46,578 bases of DNA from Yoonia sp. (GCA_029252195.1 JAQXBV010000052.1:1-46578); one strand, 5' to 3'; shown: positions 25,681-35,193, counted from the first letter of the stretch. Numbers and translations are program-made. Notes: generated from the sequence alone by a model not told the origin.

Positions 25681-27312
25681 ATGCTGACTATTTCACCGTT
25701 TAAGCAGGCCTTGATCTGGCTGACCTGCGCCATTGGGATCATGCTCGCGCTGCCCAATGGCTTTTACAGCAAGGTCGAGGCGCATAACGACGCCATCGCG
25801 GCATGGGGGGAGGACACAAGTTGGCCGTCTTTCCTGCCGTCGAACCTTGTGAACCTCGGGCTTGATCTGCGCGGCGGTGCGCATCTGTTAGCCGAAGTGC
25901 AGGTGAAAGACGTCTACGCGTCTGTCATGAACGGGCTTTGGCCTGATGTGCGCGACACATTGGCCGCCGAGCGTGATGTGGTGGGCTTTGTCACCCGTGA
26001 GGATGGCCCCGCAGATGTGCTGCGCGTGCGGTTCTCGGAGGCGGCAGGCGCTGAGCGCGCATTGGCGCTTGCGCGCGGTTTGGCGCAACCTGTGGCCTCG
26101 CTTGCGGGCGCAGGGCAGAATAACATCACCGTCACGCTCAACGGCCAGGTTTTAACTATCGAGATGACGGATGTGGAAAAAGCAGCCGTCGATGACCGGA
26201 CCATGCAACAATCGTTGGAAATCATCCGTCGCCGGATCGACGAGGTTGGCACCCGCGAACCCACGATCCAACGGCAAGGCACCGACCGTATTCTGGTGCA
26301 AGTGCCGGGTGTCGGCTCGGCCCAAGAGGTCAAAGATATCATTGGAACCACGGCCCAGCTGACCTTCAACCCTGTTGTGGGCCGCACGACCGACGCCAAT
26401 GCCTCTGCGGGGACGGGCAATACCATTGTGCCCTCGCTCGACGAAGCAGGCACATTTTATATTCTGGAGCGGAGCCCTGTTGTGACAGGTGAAGAGCTTA
26501 CGGACGCGCAACCGGCCTTTGACCAGAACGGGCGACCTGCTGTCAACTTCCGCTTCAACCCGACGGGCGCGCGCAAGTTTGGCGATTATACGGCCGAAAA
26601 CATCGGCGCGCCATTCGCGATTGTGCTGGATAACGAGGTCATCTCTGCCCCCACAATCCAAAGCCATATTGCAGGTGGCTCTGGCATTATCACGGGTAAC
26701 TTTACCCTTGAGGAATCGACCAACCTTGCCGTGCTGTTGCGGGCAGGGGCTTTGCCTGCGGGGCTGACATTCCTTGAAGAGCGGACCATCGGGCCAGAGC
26801 TTGGCCAAGACAGTATCGACGCAGGCAAGCTTGCGGCCATGGCGGGCGGTGCCCTTGTTGTGGTGTTCATGATCCTGACCTACGGGCTTTTCGGGTTTTT
26901 CGCGACGATCGCTCTTGGGATCAACATGGCGATGATTTTCGGGGTTCTCTCCTTGATTGGCGGCACGCTGACCTTGCCGGGGATTGCCGGGATCGTGCTG
27001 ACGGTTGGTATGGCCGTTGACGCCAACGTGCTGATTTTCGAGCGTATCCGCGAGGAACTCAAAACCACCAAAGGGCCCGCGCGTGCCATCGAGTTGGGCT
27101 ATGAGCGGGCCTTGTCGGCCATTCTCGACAGTAACATCACGACCTTCATCACCGCGCTGATCCTGTTCGCGCTTGGCTCTGGGCCTGTGCGCGGCTTTGC
27201 GATCACGCTCGGCCTTGGGATCATGACATCCGTCTTTACTGCGATTTTCGTGACACGTTCACTGATCGTCATCTGGTTCGCCCGCAAGCGACCCAAGACA
27301 ATTGAGGTTTAA
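25681..27312 (+). CDS. secD: protein translocase subunit SecD
   Basis: 543-residue SecD. With SecF it uses the proton gradient to pull exported proteins through SecYEG. Seen: the first membrane helix, the LDLRGGAHLLAEV motif, a large periplasmic domain (about 60-370, with RRIDEVGTREPTIQRQGTDRILVQVPG), and five further helices containing VGMAVDANVLIFERIREEL and FALGSGPVRGFAITL. 26 bases separate it from yajC and 3 from secF. Confidence 0.96.
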   Translation: MLTISPFKQALIWLTCAIGIMLALPNGFYSKVEAHNDAIAAWGEDTSWPSFLPSNLVNLGLDLRGGAHLLAEVQVKDVYASVMNGLWPDVRDTLAAERDVVGFVTREDGPADVLRVRFSEAAGAERALALARGLAQPVASLAGAGQNNITVTLNGQVLTIEMTDVEKAAVDDRTMQQSLEIIRRRIDEVGTREPTIQRQGTDRILVQVPGVGSAQEVKDIIGTTAQLTFNPVVGRTTDANASAGTGNTIVPSLDEAGTFYILERSPVVTGEELTDAQPAFDQNGRPAVNFRFNPTGARKFGDYTAENIGAPFAIVLDNEVISAPTIQSHIAGGSGIITGNFTLEESTNLAVLLRAGALPAGLTFLEERTIGPELGQDSIDAGKLAAMAGGALVVVFMILTYGLFGFFATIALGINMAMIFGVLSLIGGTLTLPGIAGIVLTVGMAVDANVLIFERIREELKTTKGPARAIELGYERALSAILDSNITTFITALILFALGSGPVRGFAITLGLGIMTSVFTAIFVTRSLIVIWFARKRPKTIEV

Positions 27313-27315
27313 GCC

Positions 27316-28284
27316 ATGCGTATGCGTCTCGTTCCTGATGACACCAAGATCAACTTTTTCAAACATGCCAAAGTGACCTTTGGCGGGTCTATTGTCCTGC
27401 TGATCGCCTCATTGGTCGTGTTCCTAACGATGGGGCTCAATTTCGGGATCGACTTTAAGGGCGGCACGACGATCCGTACCCAGTCCGAGAACGCCGTGGA
27501 TGTGGGCGCCTACCGCGCCGCCATAGCCCCGCTCGACCTTGGCGATGTAACGATCACAGAAGTGTTTGATCCAACCTTTGCAGCCAACCAGAACGTTGCC
27601 ATGGTGCGGATCCAAGCGCAGGAGGGTGATGAAAGTGTTGCCATCCAGACCATTAACGACGTCGAAGCGGCGCTGCAAACTGTTGATCCTTCGCTGACAT
27701 TTCCTTCTGTGGAAAGCGTCGGCCCAAAAGTCTCTGGCGAGCTGATCAAAACCGCGATCCTGTCGGTTTTGGGGGCGATCACCGCGATCGTGATCTATAT
27801 CTGGCTGCGCTTTGAGTGGCAATTTGCCGTGGGCGGCGTCGTGGCTCTCGCGCATGATGTGGGGCTGACAATCGGCTTGTTTTCGCTGTTGCAGTTGAAA
27901 TTCGACCTGTCAATCATCGCGGCCCTTCTCACAATCGTCGGGTATTCGATCAACGATACAGTTGTGGTTTTCGACCGCGCGCGTGAGAACCTGCGCAAAT
28001 ACAAGGTTATGCCGCTGATCGACGTGCTGAACCTTTCTGCCAACGAAACCCTGTCGCGCACAATCATGACCTCAGGCACCACACTTCTGGCGCTGATCGC
28101 ACTGATTTGGCTCGGCGGCGACGTGATCCGCGGGTTTGTCTTTGCGATTGCTTGGGGCATTATCGTCGGCACCTATTCGTCGATCTATATCGCCAAAAAT
28201 ATCGTGCTGATGCTGGGCGTGAAACGCGACTGGACCCCGACATCAAAGAAACCACAGGGCCAATACGCCAATATCGACGCCTAA
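27316..28284 (+). CDS. secF: protein translocase subunit SecF
   Basis: 322-residue SecF with six predicted membrane helices. Seen: GIDFKGGT after helix 1, SVGPKVSGEL before helix 2, VGYSINDTVVVFDRARENL (Asp in the proton path) and the closing LGVKRDW. It starts 3 bases after the secD stop and belongs to the yajC-secD-secF operon. Confidence 0.96.
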   Translation: MRMRLVPDDTKINFFKHAKVTFGGSIVLLIASLVVFLTMGLNFGIDFKGGTTIRTQSENAVDVGAYRAAIAPLDLGDVTITEVFDPTFAANQNVAMVRIQAQEGDESVAIQTINDVEAALQTVDPSLTFPSVESVGPKVSGELIKTAILSVLGAITAIVIYIWLRFEWQFAVGGVVALAHDVGLTIGLFSLLQLKFDLSIIAALLTIVGYSINDTVVVFDRARENLRKYKVMPLIDVLNLSANETLSRTIMTSGTTLLALIALIWLGGDVIRGFVFAIAWGIIVGTYSSIYIAKNIVLMLGVKRDWTPTSKKPQGQYANIDA

Positions 28285-28299
28285 ACGTCAGGAGCCACA

Positions 28300-28653
28300 A
28301 TGCGCCTCAACGAAGTCAACTATTCGGATGCAAAACCTTTCGAGGGCTATGGTCCCGGTTTCTTTCGGATCGGCGGCAAAGTTGTCCATGGCGCGATGCT
28401 GGCTCATGCGGGCGGAGTTGACGCTTGGGGCGGCTTTGATGACACGGCGACTTTGCTTGCGCTCAAAGGCGAGGTTGATGTGATCTTCATCGGCACAGGG
28501 GCCGAGATCGCGCATCTTCCCGCTGCCTTTCGCGAGGTTTTCGACGAGGTAGGCATCGGTGTCGAACCGATGTCATCGCCCGCAGCTTGCCGCAGCTACA
28601 ACGTGCTTTTGTCTGAAGGGCGGCGCATTGCGGCAGCCCTTTTGCCGGTCTGA
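28300..28653 (+). CDS. Mth938-like domain protein (DUF498/NDUFAF3 family)
   Basis: 117-residue protein of the Mth938/DUF498 family, whose mitochondrial relative NDUFAF3 assists complex I assembly; the bacterial role is unknown. Seen: the N-terminal YGPGFFRIGG motif, IGTGAEIAHLP, and the closing AACRSYNVLLSEGRRIAAALLPV. It lies between secF (15-base gap, with a GGAG ribosome-binding site) and ccmA (3 bases), a conserved position in alphaproteobacteria. Confidence 0.9.
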   Translation: MRLNEVNYSDAKPFEGYGPGFFRIGGKVVHGAMLAHAGGVDAWGGFDDTATLLALKGEVDVIFIGTGAEIAHLPAAFREVFDEVGIGVEPMSSPAACRSYNVLLSEGRRIAAALLPV

Positions 28654-28656
28654 TTG

Positions 28657-29274
28657 ATGTTGAAGGTGCGCGACATCGCCGTGGAGCGCAGCGGCGTACC
28701 AGTCCTTTCGGGGGTCTCGTTTGATCTGGCTGCTGGGCACGCTCTTATTCTTCGCGGCCCTAACGGCATCGGCAAAACGACATTGTTGCGCACATTGGCG
28801 GGGCTGCAAGAGCCCACAAATGGCACCTGCGAATTCCCCGTCGATCAGGCCGCTTACGCCAGCCACGCCGACGGGATCAAGACCGCGCTCACCGTGCGCG
28901 AAAACCTCAGCTTTTGGGCGGATGTTTACGGCAACACGGTGCCAGATGTGATCTGGGACTGGTTTGATCTTGGCGATCTGCGCGACCGCTTTGCGGGCAC
29001 ATTGTCGGCAGGGCAAAAGCGGCGGGTTGGTCTTGCGCGTCTTGGCGTGATCAGCCGCAAGGTGCTATTCCTAGACGAACCTACGGTGTCGCTCGACGGC
29101 TTTTCCGTCAAGCTTTTCAGCAGTTTCATGCGTGACCACCATCTGGCGCACGGGGGCGTGGCTGTTATCGCGACACATATCGATCTGGGGCTGGGCGAGG
29201 CGCAAACGCTCGACCTGACGCCCTTTGCAGCGCAAGATGACGGCCCCTCAGACAGTGACGAGGCTTTCCTGTGA
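28657..29274 (+). CDS. ccmA: haem ABC exporter ATPase CcmA
   Basis: 205-residue ABC ATPase of the cytochrome c maturation complex CcmABCD; ATP hydrolysis releases holo-CcmE. Seen: Walker A GPNGIGKTT, signature LSAGQKRRVGLARL, Walker B VLFLDEPTVSLDG and switch His ATHIDLGL. I use ATG 28657; a TTG directly before it also fits the frame. The stop overlaps ccmB. Confidence 0.95.
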   Translation: MLKVRDIAVERSGVPVLSGVSFDLAAGHALILRGPNGIGKTTLLRTLAGLQEPTNGTCEFPVDQAAYASHADGIKTALTVRENLSFWADVYGNTVPDVIWDWFDLGDLRDRFAGTLSAGQKRRVGLARLGVISRKVLFLDEPTVSLDGFSVKLFSSFMRDHHLAHGGVAVIATHIDLGLGEAQTLDLTPFAAQDDGPSDSDEAFL

Positions 29275-29927
29275 TCGCACTGCTCTTGCGCGACTTGCGG
29301 CTTGCCACGCGGGCAGGCGGCGGCTTTGGCCTCGGGCTTGTGTTCTTTTTGATCGTGGTTGTGCTGGTGCCTTTCGGCGTTGGGCCCGAAACCGCGATCC
29401 TGTCCAAAATTGCCTCTGGTATCCTTTGGGTTGCGGCACTTCTGGCCGCTCTTTTGTCGCTCGACCGCATATTCGCGCTCGACTTTGAAGATGGGGCGCT
29501 GACGCTGATTGCGACGGCGCCGATCCCGCTGGAGGCCGTGGGCCTTGCCAAGGCGACGGCCCATTGGCTGACAACGGGCCTGCCGCTGACCATTGCGGCA
29601 CCTGTCCTTGGCGTGCTTTTGCAGCTCCCTGCAAACGGCTATAGCTTTGTCGCCCTCACGCTGCTGCTTGGTACACCAGCCTTGTCGATGATCGGCACAT
29701 TTGGGGCGGCCCTTACGGTCGGCATCCGGCGCGGCGGCTTGCTCCTCTCGCTTCTGGTGCTGCCGCTCTATATCCCGACGCTGATTTTCGGGGCTGAAGC
29801 AGCACGGCGGGGCACCGCTGGACTCGACGCCACGACGCCTCTGCTCATGCTTGCGGGGATCACGGCTGGCAGTATCGCCCTTTTACCCTTTGCCACTGCG
29901 GCAGTCTTACGCATCAATCTGCGCTAA
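29271..29927 (+). CDS. ccmB: haem exporter protein CcmB
   Basis: 218-residue membrane protein with six predicted helices, the permease partner of CcmA. Seen: the N-terminal LRDLRLATRAGGG, LDRIFALDFEDGAL and PLTIAAPVLGVLL blocks typical of CcmB, and PLYIPTLIFGAEA. The start is GTG 29271, overlapping the ccmA stop by four bases. Confidence 0.94.
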   Translation: MIALLLRDLRLATRAGGGFGLGLVFFLIVVVLVPFGVGPETAILSKIASGILWVAALLAALLSLDRIFALDFEDGALTLIATAPIPLEAVGLAKATAHWLTTGLPLTIAAPVLGVLLQLPANGYSFVALTLLLGTPALSMIGTFGAALTVGIRRGGLLLSLLVLPLYIPTLIFGAEAARRGTAGLDATTPLLMLAGITAGSIALLPFATAAVLRINLR

Positions 29928-29969
29928 TGCAGGATTGAGCCCCCCTGATTGAAAGGTTAGGCTCCCACT

Positions 29970-30698
29970 ATGTCACTATGGGAATATGCAAATCCAAAGA
30001 AATTCATGGGTTGGACAGGCCCTGTTTTGCCGTGGGCTTTTGGGGCGGCGGGCGTTTGCCTTGCGGTCGGGTTGTTCTGGGGGTTTTTCCTGACACCTGA
30101 CGATTACCGCCAAGGCTCTACTGTCAAGATCATTTATCTGCATGTCCCCTCTGCTCTCATGGCGATCAATGCGTGGATGATGATGCTCGTGGCCTCGCTC
30201 ATCTGGCTCGTGCGCCGCCACCATGTTTCGGCCTTGGCTGCCAAAGCCGCAGCGCCCGTGGGCATCACAATGACGCTGATCGCACTAATGACCGGCGCGA
30301 TTTGGGGCCAACCGATGTGGGGGACGTATTGGGCGTGGGATCCGCGGCTGACATCGTTTCTGATCCTGTTCCTGTTCTACCTTGGCTACATGGCGCTTTG
30401 GGCAGCGATCGATGATCCGGACACAGCTGCCGATTTGACAAGTGTTCTGTGCATCGTTGGTTCGGTCTTTGCGCTTCTGTCGCGCTACGCGGTTAATTTC
30501 TGGAACCAAGGGTTGCACCAAGGGGCATCGCTTTCGCTTGATAAGGAAGAGAATGTCTCTGACGTGTTCTTCTTTCCGCTGTTGGTCTGTATCGCGGGAT
30601 TTGTGCTTTTGTTTGTGGCACTTGTCTTGCTGCGCACCCGCACAGAAATCCGCGCGCGCCGTCTGCGCGCATTGCAATTACGAGAGGTCCGCACATGA
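29970..30698 (+). CDS. ccmC: haem-handling protein CcmC
   Basis: 242-residue CcmC, which attaches haem to CcmE. Six predicted helices; the periplasmic Trp-rich motif WGTYWAWDPRLTS and the haem-ligating His residues in YLHVPSA and NQGLHQGASLS are visible. A 42-base gap with GAAAGG precedes the ATG, and the stop overlaps ccmD. Confidence 0.95.
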   Translation: MSLWEYANPKKFMGWTGPVLPWAFGAAGVCLAVGLFWGFFLTPDDYRQGSTVKIIYLHVPSALMAINAWMMMLVASLIWLVRRHHVSALAAKAAAPVGITMTLIALMTGAIWGQPMWGTYWAWDPRLTSFLILFLFYLGYMALWAAIDDPDTAADLTSVLCIVGSVFALLSRYAVNFWNQGLHQGASLSLDKEENVSDVFFFPLLVCIAGFVLLFVALVLLRTRTEIRARRLRALQLREVRT

Positions 30699-30847
30699 TC
30701 CCAGATCTTGGGAAATACGGGTTTGAGGTGGTATCGGCCTATGCGGTCAGCATCGTTTTGTTGCTCGCGATTATCGGTTTGAGCTGGCGGCAATCGGTCA
30801 AGCAACGTCGCGCGCTTGAAACTGCGGAGGCCCGCAGACATGGCTAA
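30695..30847 (+). CDS. ccmD: haem exporter protein CcmD
   Basis: 50-residue CcmD, too short for routine ORF lists. One membrane helix (about 11-32) preceded by GKYGFEVVSAYAVS, the usual CcmD opening, and a basic Arg-rich tail. It stabilises the CcmABC-CcmE complex. The ATG overlaps the ccmC stop (ATGA), and its last eight bases overlap ccmG. Confidence 0.9.
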   Translation: MIPDLGKYGFEVVSAYAVSIVLLLAIIGLSWRQSVKQRRALETAEARRHG

Positions 30848-31379
30848 AATTTCCCCGATGATGATCGTGCCACCTGTGATTTTTGCAGCCCTTGCGGGTC
30901 TTTTTTTCGCAGGCATGATGCGTGACAATGTCAATGAATTACCTTCAACTCTTGTGGGTCAACAGGCTCCTGATGTTGCGCCCGAACCCGTGCCGGGAAC
31001 TGATTTGTTGACGGGCATAGATCTGCGAGATGGCGAAGTGACACTTGTGAACTATTGGGCAAGCTGGTGCCCGCCTTGTCGCGCCGAGCACCCGACCTTG
31101 CTTGATCTGCAATCCCAAGGGTACCGCGTAGCTGGGATCAACTTTCGCGACACCGCCGACGATGCTGTGACATATCTGGGCGAGGAAGGTGATCCGTTTT
31201 TCAAGACGGGCTTTGATCCGCGTGGCCGGACGGCGATCAACTGGGGTGTGACAGCCCCCCCTGAGACTTTCATTGTGGGCGGCGACGGCACGGTTTTGTT
31301 CCGCTTTGCGGGTCCGCTGGTCGGCTCAGACTATGAGCAGCGCTTTTTGCCAGCATTGGCCGAGGCCATGGGCAAGTGA
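30840..31379 (+). CDS. ccmG: thiol:disulfide interchange protein CcmG/DsbE
   Basis: 179-residue membrane-anchored thioredoxin-fold protein that reduces apocytochrome c or CcmH. An N-terminal helix (about 7-26), then the redox motif WASWCPPC with Cys77 and Cys80, and the cis-Pro region GVTAPPETFIV. The ATG at 30840 sits inside the end of ccmD; the longer frame from 30816 is inside ccmD and is rejected. It is the last gene of the yajC-to-ccmG plus-strand run. Confidence 0.95.
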   Translation: MAKISPMMIVPPVIFAALAGLFFAGMMRDNVNELPSTLVGQQAPDVAPEPVPGTDLLTGIDLRDGEVTLVNYWASWCPPCRAEHPTLLDLQSQGYRVAGINFRDTADDAVTYLGEEGDPFFKTGFDPRGRTAINWGVTAPPETFIVGGDGTVLFRFAGPLVGSDYEQRFLPALAEAMGK

Positions 31380-31387
31380 CCTGGATG

Positions 31388-31406
31388 TCCGCAGCTTGGC
31401 TGCGGA
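31388..31406. repeat. perfect 8-bp hairpin after ccmG
   Basis: TCCGCAGC and GCTGCGGA separated by TTG, nine bases after the ccmG stop. No T-run follows on either strand, so it may be an mRNA 3'-end stabiliser rather than a terminator. The rest of 31407-31513 shows nothing recognisable. Confidence 0.6.
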
Positions 31407-31513
31407 TTTCATGAATTTGGGAACGTGTGTGGGATCGTGGCAGTCCGCAGGCTCTGTTGGCGGTTGCCTTGCCGTTGATGCGTTACGCATGAATATCCGA
31501 ATAACGAAAAACA

Positions 31514-31541
31514 AAAGGCCCGAGCAGATGCGCGGGCCTTT
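31514..31541. terminator. terminator between ccmG and acnA
   Basis: AAAGGCCCG (31514-31522) and CGGGCCTTT (31533-31541) form a 9-bp stem. A-rich and T-rich flanks on both sides make it likely to act in both directions, serving the convergent acnA gene and the ccm operon. Confidence 0.8.
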
Positions 31542-31562
31542 GTTGATTTTGAGAGGCGTCGA

Positions 31563-34253
31563 TTAGGACGCTTTGGCCAAGTTGCGCAACACATAGTGCA
31601 GCACGCCGCCGTTTTCGATGTATTCGATCTCAACGGCAGTATCGATGCGGCATTTCACTTGGATGTCCTTCACGTCGCCATTGGCGTAGGTGATTGTCGC
31701 GGTGACAACTTCCAGTGGTTTGATCGTATCGAGGCCAGAGATAGAGACTGTTTCATTACCTGTCAGACCCAGTGACTTGCGGTTGTCACTGCCTGTGAAT
31801 TCAAACGGCACCACGCCCATGCCAACGAGGTTGGAGCGGTGGATACGCTCGAAGTTTTCAGCAATCACAGCTTTGACACCCAGAAGCGCCGTGCCCTTTG
31901 CCGCCCAGTCGCGGCTGGAGCCTGCGCCATATTGCTCACCTGCGAAGATGATCAGCGGGGTGCCAGCCTCGATATGGGCCATCGCACCGTCGAAGATCGA
32001 GGTTTGCTTGCCGTCTGGTCCCTTGGTGTAGCCACCCTCAACGCCATCGAGCATCTCGTTTTTGATGCGGATGTTGGCGAATGTGCCGCGCATCATGACC
32101 TCGTGGTTGCCGCGACGCGCACCGTAAGAGTTGAACTCGCGCACAGGCACCTGACGGTCCAGCAGGTATTGGCCCGCTGGTGTGGTGTCTTTGAACGAGC
32201 CCGCGGGCGAGATGTGGTCGGTCGTGATCATATCACCCAAGATCGCCAAAACCTTGGCATCTTTCAGATTTTTGATTGTACCTGGTTCTTTGGACATGCC
32301 TCGGAAGTAGGGCGGGTTCTGAATGTATGTCGATGCCGCTGGCCAGTCATATGTCTCGGAGTCAGGGGTTTGCACCGCCTGCCACTTTTCGTCGCCTTTG
32401 AAGACATCCGCGTATTTTGTGAGGAATGCCTCGCGTGTCACAGTCTGGGCGACCAGATCGTTGACCTCTTTGTTGGTGGGCCAGATGTCCTTGAGGAAGA
32501 CGTCGTTGCCATTTTGGTCCTGACCAATCGCGTCCTTGGTGATGTCGATATCCATCGTGCCTGCGATGGCGTAGGCGACAACCAGTGGTGGGGAGGCGAG
32601 GTAGTTGGCGCGCACGTCTGGGGAGATGCGGCCCTCAAAGTTGCGGTTGCCCGACAGCACGGATGTTGCCACCAGATCGCCTTCGGCAATTGCCTTGCTC
32701 AGCGCAGGCTGTATCGGGCCAGAGTTGCCGATACAGGTCGTGCAGCCATAGCCAACAAGGTTAAAGCCAATTTTATCAAGGTCTTCTTGCAGGCCAGCGG
32801 CCTCCAGATACTCGGACACAACTTGCGAGCCGGGGGCCAGCGATGTCTTGACCCAAGGTTTGCGGTTCAGGCCCAAGGCTGCCGCTTTACGCGCCACAAG
32901 GCCCGCGCCGATCATGACGTAGGGGTTGGATGTGTTGGTGCAGGAGGTGATCGAAGCGATCACGACCTTGCCCGATTCCATCGTGTATTCTTCGCCGTCG
33001 ACGGCCACTTTCTTGCCCATCGGACGCTTGAAAGTGTTCTCCATTTCATTGGCGAAAGCGGATTTCGCATTGGTCAATGCCACGTAATCTTGCGGACGCT
33101 TTGGACCCGAAATCGCAGGGACGATTGTTCCCATGTCGAGGTGCAAAGTGGCCGTATAAACAGGGGCATAGTCCGCATCGCGCCAGAAACCGTTGGCCTT
33201 TGCATAGGCTTCGACCAAAGCGATACGATCTTCGTCGCGGCCAGTGTTGCGCAGGTAGCGCAGTGTTTCGCCGTCGATCGGGAAGAAGCCGCACGTCGCG
33301 CCATACTCAGGCGCCATGTTCGCAATCGTCGCACGGTCGGCCAATGGCAGAACGTCCAGACCCTTGCCGTAAAACTCGACGAATTTGCCAACAACGCCGT
33401 GGGCGCGCAGCATTTCAACGACCTTCAGCACGAGGTCGGTGCCTGTTGTGCCCTCAACCATTTCGCCTGTCAGCTCAAAGCCGACAACCTCGGGGATCAG
33501 CATCGACACAGGCTGACCCAGCATCGCAGCCTCGGCCTCGATCCCGCCAACGCCCCAACCCAGCACGGCCAAGCCGTTGACCATTGTGGTGTGGCTGTCA
33601 GTCCCAACAAGCGTATCAGGGTAGGCGACCATTTCGCCATTCTGGTCGGTGTCTGTCCAAACCGTTTGGGCCAGATATTCAAGGTTCACTTGGTGGCAAA
33701 TGCCCGTGCCCGGTGGCACAACGCGGAAGTTGTTAAACGCCTTTTGGCCCCACTTGAGGAAAGTATAACGCTCCATGTTGCGCTCGTATTCGCGGTCAAC
33801 GTTCATCTGGAACGCGCGGGGGGTGCCGAATTCGTCGATCATCACCGAGTGGTCGATGACCAGATCAACAGGGGCAAGCGGGTTAATCTGCTGGGCATTG
33901 CCGCCAAGCGCCTTGATCCCGTCGCGCATCGCGGCCAAATCGACGACGGCTGGAACGCCTGTGAAATCCTGCATCAGGACGCGGGCAGGGCGGTAGGCGA
34001 TCTCACGCGGGTTCTGGCCACCATTCGTGGCCCACTCGGAAAACGCCTTGATGTCGTTCACGGACACTGAAAAACCGCCGTCTTCAAAACGCAGCAGGTT
34101 TTCCAAAACAACCTTCAGCGCGGCGGGCAGTTTCGAGAAATCGCCAAGGCCAGCAGCCTCGGCGGCAGCGATGGAGTAATAGGATACGGATTGCGACCCA
34201 ACGGTCAGTGTCTTGCGGGTTTTGGCGGTATCGATGCCGACTGTGACGGTCAT
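31563..34253 (-). CDS. acnA: aconitate hydratase AcnA
   Basis: 896-residue aconitase interconverting citrate and isocitrate in the TCA cycle. Three Cys that ligate the 4Fe-4S cluster are visible: SCTNTSNP near residue 435 and GCTTCIGNSGPI near 501. The C-terminal swivel domain holds GSSRDWAAKGT and AVIAENFERIHRSNL. Length and motifs fit the AcnA/IRP1 type; apo-protein mRNA binding is known in this group but is not shown here. AAAGGGATAG precedes the ATG. A 743-codon frame on the other strand is a shadow. Confidence 0.97.
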   Translation of the reverse strand: MTVTVGIDTAKTRKTLTVGSQSVSYYSIAAAEAAGLGDFSKLPAALKVVLENLLRFEDGGFSVSVNDIKAFSEWATNGGQNPREIAYRPARVLMQDFTGVPAVVDLAAMRDGIKALGGNAQQINPLAPVDLVIDHSVMIDEFGTPRAFQMNVDREYERNMERYTFLKWGQKAFNNFRVVPPGTGICHQVNLEYLAQTVWTDTDQNGEMVAYPDTLVGTDSHTTMVNGLAVLGWGVGGIEAEAAMLGQPVSMLIPEVVGFELTGEMVEGTTGTDLVLKVVEMLRAHGVVGKFVEFYGKGLDVLPLADRATIANMAPEYGATCGFFPIDGETLRYLRNTGRDEDRIALVEAYAKANGFWRDADYAPVYTATLHLDMGTIVPAISGPKRPQDYVALTNAKSAFANEMENTFKRPMGKKVAVDGEEYTMESGKVVIASITSCTNTSNPYVMIGAGLVARKAAALGLNRKPWVKTSLAPGSQVVSEYLEAAGLQEDLDKIGFNLVGYGCTTCIGNSGPIQPALSKAIAEGDLVATSVLSGNRNFEGRISPDVRANYLASPPLVVAYAIAGTMDIDITKDAIGQDQNGNDVFLKDIWPTNKEVNDLVAQTVTREAFLTKYADVFKGDEKWQAVQTPDSETYDWPAASTYIQNPPYFRGMSKEPGTIKNLKDAKVLAILGDMITTDHISPAGSFKDTTPAGQYLLDRQVPVREFNSYGARRGNHEVMMRGTFANIRIKNEMLDGVEGGYTKGPDGKQTSIFDGAMAHIEAGTPLIIFAGEQYGAGSSRDWAAKGTALLGVKAVIAENFERIHRSNLVGMGVVPFEFTGSDNRKSLGLTGNETVSISGLDTIKPLEVVTATITYANGDVKDIQVKCRIDTAVEIEYIENGGVLHYVLRNLAKAS

Positions 34254-34494
34254 AGGCTATCCCTTTCGAAGGCGCTTTGAAATGTGGTTAATAGGCTTTT
34301 GCCCCATGTATGGTTGCGGTTCAAGGGGGGCGGTTGTATTTTGTATACCATTGCACACCGAAAACTACCAGCCCCATCGTCAGCGGATATAGAAAATTGA
34401 AACATCCTTCGCGTAACCCTCGCAATTCGTTGATTGGTCATTACAGCAAAACCTCAATAGACAATAAACAACGCCAGACAAAATCGGGATTACC
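34254..34494. promoter_or_regulatory. divergent control region acnA / DUF1223 gene
   Basis: 241 bases without a gene, AT-richer than its flanks. For the plus-strand gene TTGATT (34430-34435) could be a -35, with TCAATA about 18 bases on; both are weak. No convincing hexamer pair is seen for acnA. No operator-like palindrome stands out. Confidence 0.4.
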
Positions 34495-35193
34495 ATGCGA
34501 ATTTTTATGACAGCACTCGCCCTTATCGGCGTGTTAGGGGGCACAGGCGCTGTGGCGCAGGATAACAAAGTTGTCGTTGAACTATATACGTCGCAAGGGT
34601 GCTCGTCTTGTCCACCTGCGGATGCCCTGCTGGCTCAAATGGTGGACCGCAACGATGTGATCGCTTTGGCCCTGCATGTCGATTACTGGGATTACCTCGG
34701 CTGGAAAGACAGCTTTGGCAGCGCCGCCTTCACAGCACGGCAACACGGGTATGCGCAAGCGGCCCATGCAGAGACAGTCTATACGCCGCAGATGGTGATT
34801 GGCGGGGCGCATCAAGTGATCGGTTCCAAGGCGATGGACGTCATGGATATGGTTGCGGCCCAGCGGGCAATTGCGCCCCGTGTCGGGCTGGAAATCGCGC
34901 GGACGGGGAGCAGACTCACGATTAATGCGCAGGCCAAATCCGCAGGTCCTGGCGACATGGTCGTACAAGTTGTGCGGTATCACCCCGAAGAGTCCGTGGC
35001 GATTAAGCACGGAGAAAATCGCGGTAAAACAATTAGCTACGTTAATATCGTTACCTCTTGGCGGGTGATTGGCCGATGGGATGGTGTCGCGCCGTTGCGG
35101 CTTGAAACGCAAGTGGACGGCAATGATCCCGTCGTCGTGATCGTGCAAAACAACCACTTTGGCCCGATCCTCGCAGCCGCCGAAATCCGCTAG
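34495..35193 (+). CDS. DUF1223 secreted thioredoxin-like protein
   Basis: 232-residue protein with a cleavable signal peptide (hydrophobic stretch ending GAVAQ, cleavage near residue 22). A thioredoxin-like core begins with VVVELYTSQGCSSCPPADALL, giving a CxxC active-site candidate (Cys-Ser-Ser-Cys), followed by LHVDYWDYLGWKDSF and the cis-Pro-like TPQMVI, all DUF1223 signatures. A periplasmic thiol-disulfide or metal role is inferred; substrates are unknown. Its stop overlaps the convergent acyltransferase stop in CTAG. Confidence 0.85.
   Translation: MRIFMTALALIGVLGGTGAVAQDNKVVVELYTSQGCSSCPPADALLAQMVDRNDVIALALHVDYWDYLGWKDSFGSAAFTARQHGYAQAAHAETVYTPQMVIGGAHQVIGSKAMDVMDMVAAQRAIAPRVGLEIARTGSRLTINAQAKSAGPGDMVVQVVRYHPEESVAIKHGENRGKTISYVNIVTSWRVIGRWDGVAPLRLETQVDGNDPVVVIVQNNHFGPILAAAEIR

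Noticed and set aside
31410-31566. 51-codon plus-strand ORF between ccmG and acnA
   Set aside because: It reads straight through the terminator stem at 31514-31541 and ends at the acnA stop; no homology is apparent.
31839-34070. 743-codon plus-strand frame opposite acnA
   Set aside because: Antisense shadow of a well-conserved aconitase; composition is His/Arg/Val-rich with no recognisable domain.
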